Positions 56,551 to 64,000 of a DNA stretch of 64,000 nt are shown piece after piece. The notes beneath the pieces are model-generated. The model worked only from the letters and a program-made list of their open reading frames with translations. It was not told the DNA's origin and searched no databases. Position numbers and translations under genes: made by a program. Each line of letters begins with the position of its first letter. The stretch's first letter is position 1. The DNA comes from Azospirillum brasilense (lineage in GTDB: Bacteria; Pseudomonadota; Alphaproteobacteria; Azospirillales; Azospirillaceae), in the NCBI RefSeq assembly GCF_007827795.1, contig NZ_VITI01000002.1, forward strand, positions 372,001-436,000, given 5' to 3'.

Positions 56551-57645
56551 CTAAACCTGGGGAGTTCCCAGCAATTCCGCCAGACGCGCCCGCAAGGCAT
56601 CGGCGTCCACGGGCTGCACCGGGCCTAGCATCGCCTCGGCCCTCGCCCAGCGGCGGACGGCCGCGCCGCTCATCGCCGGAACGCCCTCGGCCACCGCCAC
56701 CATCTCCTCCATCACGCCGTTGCAATGGAGCACGACGTCCAGCCCGGCGGCCAGGACCGCCTCGGCCCGACCGCGCATGCCGCCGGCCAGCGCGCCCATC
56801 GACAGGTCGTCGCTGAACAGCAGCCCGTCGAAGCCGATGGGGGCGCCGCGCACCACGTCGCGCACCACGATCGCCGAAGTGCTGGCGGGCGCGTCCGGGT
56901 CGATGGCCTTCATCACCACATGGGCGACCATGCCGAGCGGCATGTCGGCCAAAGCGCGGAAGGGCGCGAAGTCGGTGGCCTCCAGCGCCTCGCGCGGGGC
57001 GTCGACCACCGGCAGCTCGGCGTGGCTGTCGGTGAAGGCCCGGCCATGGCCGGGCAGATGCTTGATGACCGGCAGCACGCCGCCGGCCATCAGCCCCTCG
57101 CAGGTCGCCCGCGCCAGATCGGCGACACGGGCCGGATCGCCGCAGAAGGCGCGGTCGCCGATGATATCGTGGGCGCCCTCCACCGGCACGTCGCAGACCG
57201 GGGCGCAATCCACCGTCACGCCGCAATCCGCCAGCATCAGCGCCAGCAGCCGGGCGTTGATCCCGGCAGCCTCCCGCCCGGCGGCGGCGTCGCGGGCCGC
57301 GAGGTCGCCGAAGGCGCGCATCGGCGGAAAAGCCGGCCAGTGCGGCGGGCGCATGCGGGCCACCCGCCCGCCCTCCTGGTCGATCAGCACCGGGGCGTCG
57401 GCGCGGCCCACCGCCATGCGCATCTCCGCCACCAGCGCGCGGACCTGCTCCGGCGTGTCGCAGTTGCGCCGGAACAGGATGAATCCCAGCGGATCGGCGT
57501 CACGGAAGAAGGCGCGCTCGTCCACGGTCAGGGCGGTGCCGGCGGCGCCGAACACCACCGCGCGATGGGGGTCGCGATGAGGTCCTGACGCGTTTCGGGC
57601 GTTCGGCGAGGCCGGATCAGGGACGGACAACCACACACCCCACAT
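56551..57645 (-). CDS. nagZ: Beta-N-acetylhexosaminidase NagZ
   Basis: A 364-residue GH3 enzyme of peptidoglycan recycling that removes GlcNAc from anhydro-muropeptides in the cytoplasm. Motifs: PLGFILFRRNCDTPEQV, VLIDQEGGRVARM, and the catalytic loop KHLPGHGRAFTDSH (His and Asp) with LLFSDDLSMGAL (nucleophile region). ATG 57645 overlaps the end of the SPOR gene by 29 bases. Confidence 0.93.
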   Translation of the reverse strand: MWGVWLSVPDPASPNARNASGPHRDPHRAVVFGAAGTALTVDERAFFRDADPLGFILFRRNCDTPEQVRALVAEMRMAVGRADAPVLIDQEGGRVARMRPPHWPAFPPMRAFGDLAARDAAAGREAAGINARLLALMLADCGVTVDCAPVCDVPVEGAHDIIGDRAFCGDPARVADLARATCEGLMAGGVLPVIKHLPGHGRAFTDSHAELPVVDAPREALEATDFAPFRALADMPLGMVAHVVMKAIDPDAPASTSAIVVRDVVRGAPIGFDGLLFSDDLSMGALAGGMRGRAEAVLAAGLDVVLHCNGVMEEMVAVAEGVPAMSGAAVRRWARAEAMLGPVQPVDADALRARLAELLGTPQV

Positions 57646-58567
57646 TCTGGGACTTGAGCTGGGCGCAGACCGACTTGGCGCGCTCCTCGTCGAGGCCGAC
57701 GCCCTGGATGCGGTAGAAGATGCCCTTCTCGCCCAGATCGGCCTTGGCGACCTGCATGGACAGCCCGCCGAGCGCCGCGCCGTAGCGGCTGGTCAGGCGC
57801 TTCCATTCGCTCGAGGCCTCGGCCTCGCTGCGCACCGCGGCGAGCTGGACGCGCCAGTTCCCCCCACCCGACGCCTTGGCGGGTGCCGAAGCGGGTGCCG
57901 GCTGCGGAGCCGGAGCGGCGGCCGGCGCAGGCTGCGGCTTGGGCGCCGCGGCGGGCGGCGCCTGGGGAGGCGTCTGGGCCTGCGGCGGAGCCGGGGCCGG
58001 CTTGGCGGCGGGCGGCGCGGGCTGTGGCTTGGGCGCCGGAGCCGCCGGTGCCGGGGCCGGAAGAGCGGCCACGGCGGGCGGCGCGGCCGGAGCGGCAGCG
58101 GGCGGCGGCGCCCCCTCCTGGCGCGGCACCGTGGTGGTGGAACCCGGCGGCGGCGGCGGAAGCTGGGCCACCGCGGGCGCCTCCGGCAGGGTCGGCGACG
58201 GTGGCACCTGAGGGGCCACGACCGGCCGCGGCAACGGCTCCTCCGGCGGCGGCAGCAGCCGCTCGATCTGCGACTTCGCCCCGCGGTCGTTCAGCCGCTC
58301 GTAGACCAGCTTGTCCTGGTGGGGCACTTCCATGCCGCCGGGCTGCTCCGGACGGGACTTGGTCGGCGCGGTTTCCGCCATCAACAGGGGCGGAGCGCCG
58401 TCCGGCGTGCCGCGGCTTCCGCTACCATAGACCACGACGATCGCGCCGGCGAAGGCCACGATGCCAACCACCGCCAATCCGAGGCCGAGCAGACCGCGCC
58501 GACCTCCCCGCTGCGGCGGCGTGCCGTAGGGGTCGCTGGCGTAGTTGGCATCGCCCTCATACCTCAT
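57617..58567 (-). CDS. SPOR-domain membrane protein
   Basis: A 316-residue protein with a short cytoplasmic start, one membrane helix (about 28-47) and a very long Pro/Ala/Gln linker (about 105-235). The C-terminal SPOR domain (about 237-316: [15 protein letters not shown] ... FYRIQGVG) binds glycan strands without peptides at the division septum. The start overlaps the argS stop (ATGA), the usual argS-SPOR-nagZ order of alphaproteobacteria. Confidence 0.88.
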   Translation of the reverse strand: MRYEGDANYASDPYGTPPQRGGRRGLLGLGLAVVGIVAFAGAIVVVYGSGSRGTPDGAPPLLMAETAPTKSRPEQPGGMEVPHQDKLVYERLNDRGAKSQIERLLPPPEEPLPRPVVAPQVPPSPTLPEAPAVAQLPPPPPGSTTTVPRQEGAPPPAAAPAAPPAVAALPAPAPAAPAPKPQPAPPAAKPAPAPPQAQTPPQAPPAAAPKPQPAPAAAPAPQPAPASAPAKASGGGNWRVQLAAVRSEAEASSEWKRLTSRYGAALGGLSMQVAKADLGEKGIFYRIQGVGLDEERAKSVCAQLKSQNVGCVVVRP

Positions 58568-60324
58568 GACCGCAATTCCTCCACCGGCTCCACGCCCATG
58601 ACGGCAAGGCCGGAGGCGATCACCGTGGCGACCGCGCTGATCAGCGCCAGACGGGCCACCGTCACCTCCTCGTCGCCGTCGATCAGGAATCGCAGGCTGG
58701 TGTCGTCGCGGCCCTTGTTCCATAGCGCGTGGAAGTCGCTGGCGAGATCGTAGAGGTAGAAGGCCACGCGGTGCGGCTCGTGCGCCTCGGCGGCGGATTC
58801 GACCAGACGCGGCCAGGTCGCCATGCGCTTGGCCAGCGCCAACTCCTCCTCGCTGTCGAGGCGGGCTAGGTTGGCCTTGGCGGCCAGCGCCGCCAGCGAC
58901 AGGTCGGCCCCCGGCAACGCCGTCGCGGCGTGGCGCAGGACCGAGCGGCAGCGGGCGTGGGCGTACTGCACGTAGAAGACCGGGTTGTCCTTCGACTGCT
59001 CGACGACCTTGGCGAAGTCGAAGTCCAGTGTCTGGTCGTTGCGGCGGGTCAGCATGATGAAGCGGACGACGTCGCGGCCCACCTCCTCGATCACGTCGCG
59101 CAACGTCACGAAGGTGCCGGCGCGCTTGGACATCTTCACCGGCTCGCCGTTCTTCATCAGATGGACGAGCTGGCACAGCTTCACGTCCAGCGACGCTTTG
59201 CCCTCGGTGATCGCCGTGGTCGCCGCCTGCATGCGCTTGACGTAGCCGCCATGATCGGCGCCCCACACGTCGATCTGCAGGTCGAAGCCGCGGCGGTGCT
59301 TGTCGTAGTGATAGGCGATGTCGTTGGAGAAGTAGGTGAAGGACCCGTCCGACTTCTTCAGCGGGCGGTCGACGTCGTCGCCGAAGTCGGTGGACTTGAA
59401 CAGGGTCTGCGGGCGCGGCTCCCAGTCGTCGGGCTTCTTGCCCTTCGGCGGCTCCAGCACGCCGACATAGATCAGGCCGCGGTCCTCCAGCGCCTTCAGC
59501 GCCGTGTCCACCGCACCGGCCTTCACCAGAGCGCGTTCGGAGCTGTAGACGTCCATGCGGACGCCGAGGACGCCGAGATCCTCCTTGATCCATTCCATGA
59601 TGGTGGCGATGGCGAAATCGCGGCAGGCCGGCAGCCAGTCGGCCTCGTCCGCGCCGACCCACCTGTTGCCGTCGCGCTCGGACAGGGCCTGCCCGACCTC
59701 CTTCAGATACTCACCGGGATAGAGGCCCGCCGGGATCTCGCCGATCTCCTCGCCCAGCGCCTCGCGGTAGCGCAGGAAGGTGGAGCGGCCGAGCACGTCG
59801 ACCTGGGCGCCGGCGTCGTTGATGTAATATTCGCGGGAGACGGCGTAGCCCGCCTTCTCCAGCAGGGCGGCCAGCGCGTCGCCGAACACGGCGCCGCGGC
59901 CATGGGCCGCGTGCAGCGGGCCGGTGGGGTTGGCCGACACATACTCGACGTTCACCGGACGCTTGCCGCCCAGCACGCTCTCGCCATAGGCGGTGCCGGC
60001 CGTCAGCACGTCGCGGATGCGGTCGCGCCAGACATCGGCCGACAGGCGCAGGTTCACGAATCCCGGACCGGCGATCTCGGCGCTCGCCACGTCGGGGCGG
60101 GTCTTCAGCTTCGCCACCAGCAGCTCGGCCAGCGCGCGGGGCGGCTTGCCCGCCGGCTTGGCCAGGATCATCGCCGCGTTGGTCGACAGGTCGCCGTGCG
60201 CCGCCTCGCGCGGCGGCTCCACCGTCAGGCGCGCGGTGTCGAGCCCCACCGGGATCTGGCCCTCGGCGGCCAGCTCGTCCAGCAGCTTGCGGATGTCGTT
60301 CTCGAAGACCTTGAAGATGTTCAT
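58564..60324 (-). CDS. argS: Arginine--tRNA ligase
   Basis: A 586-residue class I synthetase. The N-terminal Add1 domain is followed by the HIGH motif variant in [18 protein letters not shown]. The KMSKS-like loop is [16 protein letters not shown], and the C-terminal DALR anticodon-binding domain ends [11 protein letters not shown]. Length and layout are normal. A 15-bp tandem repeat lies in the short gap between dgt and this gene. Confidence 0.96.
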   Translation of the reverse strand: MNIFKVFENDIRKLLDELAAEGQIPVGLDTARLTVEPPREAAHGDLSTNAAMILAKPAGKPPRALAELLVAKLKTRPDVASAEIAGPGFVNLRLSADVWRDRIRDVLTAGTAYGESVLGGKRPVNVEYVSANPTGPLHAAHGRGAVFGDALAALLEKAGYAVSREYYINDAGAQVDVLGRSTFLRYREALGEEIGEIPAGLYPGEYLKEVGQALSERDGNRWVGADEADWLPACRDFAIATIMEWIKEDLGVLGVRMDVYSSERALVKAGAVDTALKALEDRGLIYVGVLEPPKGKKPDDWEPRPQTLFKSTDFGDDVDRPLKKSDGSFTYFSNDIAYHYDKHRRGFDLQIDVWGADHGGYVKRMQAATTAITEGKASLDVKLCQLVHLMKNGEPVKMSKRAGTFVTLRDVIEEVGRDVVRFIMLTRRNDQTLDFDFAKVVEQSKDNPVFYVQYAHARCRSVLRHAATALPGADLSLAALAAKANLARLDSEEELALAKRMATWPRLVESAAEAHEPHRVAFYLYDLASDFHALWNKGRDDTSLRFLIDGDEEVTVARLALISAVATVIASGLAVMGVEPVEELRS

Positions 60325-60340
60325 CGTTTCAATTCTTGCT

Positions 60341-60415
60341 TTAGGTCTGGGCCGGTTAGGTCTTAGCCGTTTAGGTCTGGGCCGTTCAGGTCTGGGCCGT
60401 TCAGGTCTTGGCGTC
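60341..60415. repeat. 15-bp tandem repeat, five units, at the dgt 3' end
   Basis: Five consecutive 15-base units, consensus TTAGGTCTGGGCCGT, run from 60341 to 60415. On the minus strand each starts with a stop codon (TGA or TAA) in the dgt frame, and the dgt stop itself is the first (60401-60403). Copy-number change would therefore not alter the protein but would change the dgt-argS spacing. Confidence 0.85.
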
Positions 60416-61600
60416 CATGTCGAACAGGCGGGCGTATTCGGCGAGCGCGTAGCGGTCGGTCATCCCGGCGATGTAGTCGGCGACCAGCCGCGCCAGCACC
60501 GTCCGGTCCCCATGCCCGCCCTGCTTCGCGACATCCTCCTGCCATTGCGTCGGCAGGGTGTTCGGCTCGGCCATAAACAGGTCGAACAGGGCGGTGACCA
60601 CCCGCTTGCACTTGCTCATTTCCCGGTTGACCCGGTAATGGCGGTACATGCGCTGTTTCAGGAAGGCGCGCAAGGGCCGCTGCGCCTCGAACATCGCGGG
60701 GGAGAAGCTGACGACCGCCTCCGGCAGGGCGCGCAATTCCCCGGCGCTGCCTGGGCGGTGGCGGTCCAGCCGCTCCCGCGTCTCGGCCAGCAGGTCGACG
60801 ACCATGTTGTTGATCATCCGCCGGATCGTCTCGTGGATCAGGCGGGACCGCTCCAGCCCCGGATAGCGGTCGCAGACCTGCCGCACCACCGGTCCCACCA
60901 GCGGCAGTTCCGCCACCTCGTCCACGGTGAACAGGCCGGCGCGCAGTCCGTCGTCGATGTCGTGGTTGTTGTAGGCGATGTCGTCAGCCAGCGCCGCCAC
61001 CTGCGCCTCGGCGCCCGGGTTGGTGTGAAGCTCCAGGTCCCAGCGCTCCTGGAAGGCGGCCAGCGTCGTCGGCAGCCTTTCATCGTTGCCAAGTGGCAGC
61101 AGCGGGCCGTTGTGCTTGACCACGCCCTCCAGCGCTTCCCAGGTCAGGTTCAGCCCGTCGAAGTCGGCGTAGCGCCGCTCCAGCATCGTCAGGATGCGCA
61201 GCGTCTGGTCGTTGTGGGCGAAACCGCCGTAGGGCGCCATGCAGGCGTTCAGCGCGTCCTCTCCGGCATGGCCGAAGGGGGTGTGGCCAAGATCGTGGGC
61301 GAGCGCCACCGCCTCCGCCAGATCCTCGTTCAGCCCCAGCGCGCGGCTGATCGAGCGGGCGATCTGCGCCACCTCCAGGCTGTGGGTCAGGCGTGTGCGG
61401 AAATAATCGCCCTCGTGATAGACGAAGACCTGGGTCTTGTACTTCAGCTTGCGGAAGGCGCCGGAATGCACGATGCGGTCGCGGTCGCGCTGATAGCACG
61501 AGCGCGTCGGGCTTTCCGGCTCCGGGAACAGCCGGCCGCGCGTCTGTGCGGGGTCGCAGCCATAGGGCGCCGGGCGATCCTGGAAGAAGTCCGCCGTCAT
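60401..61600 (-). CDS. dgt: dGTPase-like HD-domain dNTP triphosphohydrolase
   Basis: A 399-residue enzyme from ATG 61600, hydrolysing dNTPs to nucleoside and triphosphate. HD metal ligands are visible: His in [14 protein letters not shown], His-Asp in [17 protein letters not shown], and Asp in [17 protein letters not shown]. The short N-terminus and [20 protein letters not shown] mark the type 2 Dgt-like subgroup. It is followed by the tandem repeat and argS, and is divergent from erpA. Confidence 0.93.
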   Translation of the reverse strand: MTADFFQDRPAPYGCDPAQTRGRLFPEPESPTRSCYQRDRDRIVHSGAFRKLKYKTQVFVYHEGDYFRTRLTHSLEVAQIARSISRALGLNEDLAEAVALAHDLGHTPFGHAGEDALNACMAPYGGFAHNDQTLRILTMLERRYADFDGLNLTWEALEGVVKHNGPLLPLGNDERLPTTLAAFQERWDLELHTNPGAEAQVAALADDIAYNNHDIDDGLRAGLFTVDEVAELPLVGPVVRQVCDRYPGLERSRLIHETIRRMINNMVVDLLAETRERLDRHRPGSAGELRALPEAVVSFSPAMFEAQRPLRAFLKQRMYRHYRVNREMSKCKRVVTALFDLFMAEPNTLPTQWQEDVAKQGGHGDRTVLARLVADYIAGMTDRYALAEYARLFDMDAKT

Positions 61601-61819
61601 GGCGCGGACACTACCGGCGCAAACCGCGCTGTGCAACGGCGAAGGCGGAGACCCGTCGAGACATCCGGCAGCCGTACGCAGGCATTCGGGCGCAGGCGAA
61701 CCGCAGGTCAGGCATGAGTTCGCCGGACATGCCTTTGACGAAAGGCGGACGCACCCTTACATTCGTCATTGTGTCGTCTGTCCCGCGAAACACCCCCGCG
61801 AAACACCGAGGTCCGTCCC

Positions 61820-62188
61820 ATGCCCGACACCGCCCTTCCCGCCACCGCGCAAGAGGGTGCGCGCGTTCTCGCCGTGTCCGACAGCGCCGCCAAGCGCGTC
61901 GCCTTCCTGATCGAGCACGAGGGCGACCCGGCCCTGATGCTGCGCCTGACGGTGTCGGGCGGCGGCTGCTCCGGCTTCCAGTACGGCTTCGCCTTCGACG
62001 CCACGGCGAACGAGGACGACCATGTGTTCGAGAAGAACGGCGTGAAGGTCGTCACCGACGACGCCTCGCTGGATCTGCTCGCCGGCTCCACCCTCGATTA
62101 TGTCGAGGATCTGATGGGGGCCGCGTTCCAGATCAAGAACCCGAACGCCACGGCCTCCTGCGGCTGCGGCAACTCCTTCGCCGCCTGA
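61820..62188 (+). CDS. erpA: Iron-sulfur cluster insertion protein ErpA
   Basis: A 122-residue A-type Fe-S carrier. The three cluster ligands are present: Cys in VSGGGCSGFQYGF and the CxC pair in ASCGCGNSFAA. I chose ATG 61820 because the residues upstream in frame are not conserved. Divergence from dgt is a standard alphaproteobacterial arrangement. Confidence 0.94.
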   Translation: MPDTALPATAQEGARVLAVSDSAAKRVAFLIEHEGDPALMLRLTVSGGGCSGFQYGFAFDATANEDDHVFEKNGVKVVTDDASLDLLAGSTLDYVEDLMGAAFQIKNPNATASCGCGNSFAA

Positions 62189-62233
62189 CGGTTCCTTTTT
62201 TCCCTGGCCTTTGCCGAACAAGAAGAACACGAC

Positions 62234-63019
62234 GTGAAGATCGCCACCTGGAACGTCAATTCGGCGAAGGCCCGCCTTCCGCTGATCACCGACTGGCTGC
62301 GCGCGGAGTCCCCGGACGTCGCGCTTCTGCAGGAGATCAAGTGCGAAACCGCGGCCTTCCCCCGCGCCGCCTTCGAGGACCTCGGCTATCACGTCACGCC
62401 GGTGGGGCAGAAGTCCTACAACGGCGTGGCGTTCCTCTCCAAGGCGCTGCACGAGGACGTGCTGACCCGCCTGCCCGGAGAGCCGGAGGATGAGCAGGCC
62501 CGCTATGTCGAGGCCACGGTGGGCGGTGTGCGCATCGCCTCGCTCTATCTGCCCAACGGCAACCCCCTCGGGACGGAGAAGTTCGCATACAAGCTCCGCT
62601 GGATGGACCGGCTGCACGCCCACGCCCGCGGCCTGCTGGCACAGGAAATCCCCTTCGTGCTTGGCGGAGACTACAACATCATCCCGGAGCCGCGCGACGT
62701 CTTCGACCCGGCGGCCTTCGCCGGCGACGCCCTGTTCCAGCCCGAATCGCGAGCGAAATTCCGCGCCTTGTTGAATCTGGGGCTGACCGAAGCCTACCGC
62801 GCCCTTCACGACGACGACCACGCCTACACCTTCTGGGACTATCAGGCGGGCTGCTGGCCGCGGGATCTGGGGTTGCGCATCGACCATTTCCTGCTGTCCC
62901 CGCAGGCCGCCGACCGTCTGGTGGAATGCCGCATCGACCGCCTCCCGCGCGGTGCGGAAAAAGCGTCCGACCACACGCCAGTCCTGCTCGACCTGTGCGA
63001 CGGATCAGACATTTCTTAA
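62234..63019 (+). CDS. xthA: Exodeoxyribonuclease III
   Basis: A 261-residue AP endonuclease/3'-exonuclease of base excision repair: MKIATWNVNSAKARLPLI at the N-terminus, LLQEIKCE (metal-binding Glu), LGGDYNIIPEPRDV, and GLRIDHFLLS with the final catalytic KASDHTPVLLDL. The start is GTG 62234. It follows erpA by 45 bases on the same strand. Confidence 0.95.
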   Translation: MKIATWNVNSAKARLPLITDWLRAESPDVALLQEIKCETAAFPRAAFEDLGYHVTPVGQKSYNGVAFLSKALHEDVLTRLPGEPEDEQARYVEATVGGVRIASLYLPNGNPLGTEKFAYKLRWMDRLHAHARGLLAQEIPFVLGGDYNIIPEPRDVFDPAAFAGDALFQPESRAKFRALLNLGLTEAYRALHDDDHAYTFWDYQAGCWPRDLGLRIDHFLLSPQAADRLVECRIDRLPRGAEKASDHTPVLLDLCDGSDIS

Positions 63020-63092
63020 ATTTTTTCACGCATCCTCAAGACCGACTCGGAAACCGAGCGAGCGTCCATCCGCGGGGAGAGGCGGCAAGACG

Positions 63093-63665
63093 ATGGTCTG
63101 GGGACAGGACAGCGGCCGCAGGGCGATCGAAGAACTGCTGACGGCCATCGAGCAGCAGGCCGGCGAAGCGGTCTCACTGGGCGTGCGTGCACAGCGCGAT
63201 ATCCAGGAGGACCGTTTCTCCTCGTTCCTTGGCTTCCGCCGGAAGGTGGAGGAGGTGCGCGCCCTCGTCACCCTGACGGAAGAGCGCCTGACGACCGTCG
63301 GCACGGCGAAGCTGTCCGACCTGCGCACGGAGTTCGAACGGATCGACCTTCTCCTGACCGGCCTGCTGGCCCGCGCCACCCGGAACTATTTCGAACGGAT
63401 GCGGGACGATCAGGCGCTCCCCATCGGCGCCCGCGAACTGTTCGAGCCGGAGTTGAAGATCATCGAGGAGATGCGCAGCAAGCTGGAGCGCCCACACTAC
63501 GCGGGCCGCGTTTCGGCCACGGTGATCGACGATCTGGAGGCGACCGGCGTCATGATCCGCAAGGTCCTCAACCGAGCCCCCAGCCTGCCCGATTTCTCCG
63601 ACTCCCCGAGGCCTCCGAAGCCGACGAAGCGGCTGTCGAACCTGGGCCGCCCGATCCGGATGTGA
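63093..63665 (+). CDS. Conserved-looking helical protein of unknown function
   Basis: A 190-residue protein from ATG 63093 (MVWGQDSG). It is almost wholly alpha-helical and highly charged with coiled-coil potential (about 45-110), and has a basic Pro-containing tail. It has no signal peptide or membrane segment and I recognise no family. It stands between xthA and tRNA-Ser, preceded by GGGGAGAGG. The short gap to the tRNA holds nothing else codable. Confidence 0.6.
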   Translation: MVWGQDSGRRAIEELLTAIEQQAGEAVSLGVRAQRDIQEDRFSSFLGFRRKVEEVRALVTLTEERLTTVGTAKLSDLRTEFERIDLLLTGLLARATRNYFERMRDDQALPIGARELFEPELKIIEEMRSKLERPHYAGRVSATVIDDLEATGVMIRKVLNRAPSLPDFSDSPRPPKPTKRLSNLGRPIRM

Positions 63666-63871
63666 CTTCCCCACGTTGAACCAAGACGGCCCCCGCGCGA
63701 CGAGCATCAAAAGCGAGTTGACCGAGGAACGGGGACACGGCATGTTCCCCCCGCTTCTGATCCCCGGTGAGGAGATAGCCTGAAATCGGGCGCCAATTTC
63801 GGGGATCAGGGTGGGGACCAGAGAGCGATGGTTCCCAGACGCGCAAGGCAAAGCCCTTGAAAGCGTTGATT

Positions 63872-63961
63872 GGATGGGTGGCCGAGCGGTTTAAGGCTCC
63901 AGTCTTGAAAACTGGCGTGGGGGTAACTCCACCGTGGGTTCGAATCCCACCCCATCCGCCA
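63872..63961 (+). tRNA. tRNA-Ser (anticodon UGA)
   Basis: A 90-base tRNA with acceptor pair GGATGGG / CCCATCC, discriminator G and an encoded CCA. It has D-loop TGGCCGAGCGGTTTAAGGC, anticodon loop CTTGAAA (TGA), a long variable arm (GCGTGGGGGTAACTCCACC) as in class II tRNAs, and T-loop GGTTCGAATCC. It reads UCN serine codons. Confidence 0.97.
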
Positions 63962-64000
63962 ATTCTCCCTTGCAGCAAACTCAGGCCACCGTCCTATCGT

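Noticed and set aside
57880..58210. Repetitive GC-rich tract
   Set aside because: Encodes the Pro/Ala linker of the SPOR protein; codon-level low complexity rather than a separate repeat element.
63568..63978. 136-codon minus-strand frame covering the tRNA
   Set aside because: It is the antisense of tRNA-Ser; the start of its translation (GGIRTHGGVTPTPVFKTGA) is a well-known false protein read from such tRNAs.

Overview
The window reads as a GC-rich alphaproteobacterial chromosome, most likely Azospirillum or a close Rhodospirillales relative. I infer this from the codon bias, the squalene genes hpnC-hpnD-hpnE, and the alphaproteobacterial run of genes between yajC-secD-secF and erpA; no database was searched. 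It splits into an accessory part (about 1-27,250) and a core housekeeping part (about 27,250-64,000).

Accessory part. Bases 2-12,121 form a one-strand copper/silver-type metal resistance locus. It holds a Met-rich Spy/CpxP-like protein cut by the window edge, a DUF2933 membrane protein, an isoprenylcysteine-methyltransferase-like membrane protein, a TolC/CusB/CusA-type tripartite RND pump, a small periplasmic protein, a BNR-repeat protein, a cytochrome c and a Cu+-type P1B ATPase. The ATPase has its own promoter with an almost textbook CueR operator. Bases 12,553-16,169 encode a three-gene ABC-three-component (ABC-3C) conflict/defence system: a nuclease-effector, a middle component and a DUF3732 ABC ATPase whose N-terminus is split by an apparent one-base frameshift. 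Then come gene remnants (a minus-strand C-terminal fragment and an IS630-type transposase tail), three envelope-type genes (a secreted unknown, a DUF4236-SH3 protein and a periplasmic ClpP-fold protein), a palindromic repeat and a P-loop kinase-like gene. A minus-strand operon of four genes, each overlapping the next by 4 bases (three tyrosine recombinases and a small coiled-coil protein), closes the region and abuts the 3' end of ssb. This looks like the integration module of a Tn554/RIT-type element or of the island as a whole.

Core part. ssb and uvrA are divergent, and two copies of a LexA-like box lie in and at the end of their spacer. A small Thr-rich lipoprotein, a broken SRPBCC gene, trmFO and a dCache chemoreceptor follow. 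Next come a complex-I-assembly-factor-like (NDUFAF6) gene, hpnCDE for squalene/hopanoid precursor synthesis and sodB. The minus-strand housekeeping blocks are an NDUFAF3-like gene with secF-secD-yajC; a 2OG-Fe(II) oxygenase; nlpD-like, pcm, surE and serS; tatC-tatB-tatA; an ABC ATPase; scpB-scpA, an M50 protease, nagZ, a SPOR-domain protein, argS and dgt. On the plus strand are a DUF815 ATPase, a diguanylate cyclase, erpA, xthA-type exonuclease III, an unknown helical protein and tRNA-Ser(UGA) at the right edge.

The points most worth following are the ABC-3C system with its frameshifted ATPase, the recombinase quartet at the ssb junction, the CueR promoter, and the duplicated uvrA start/LexA-box segment.
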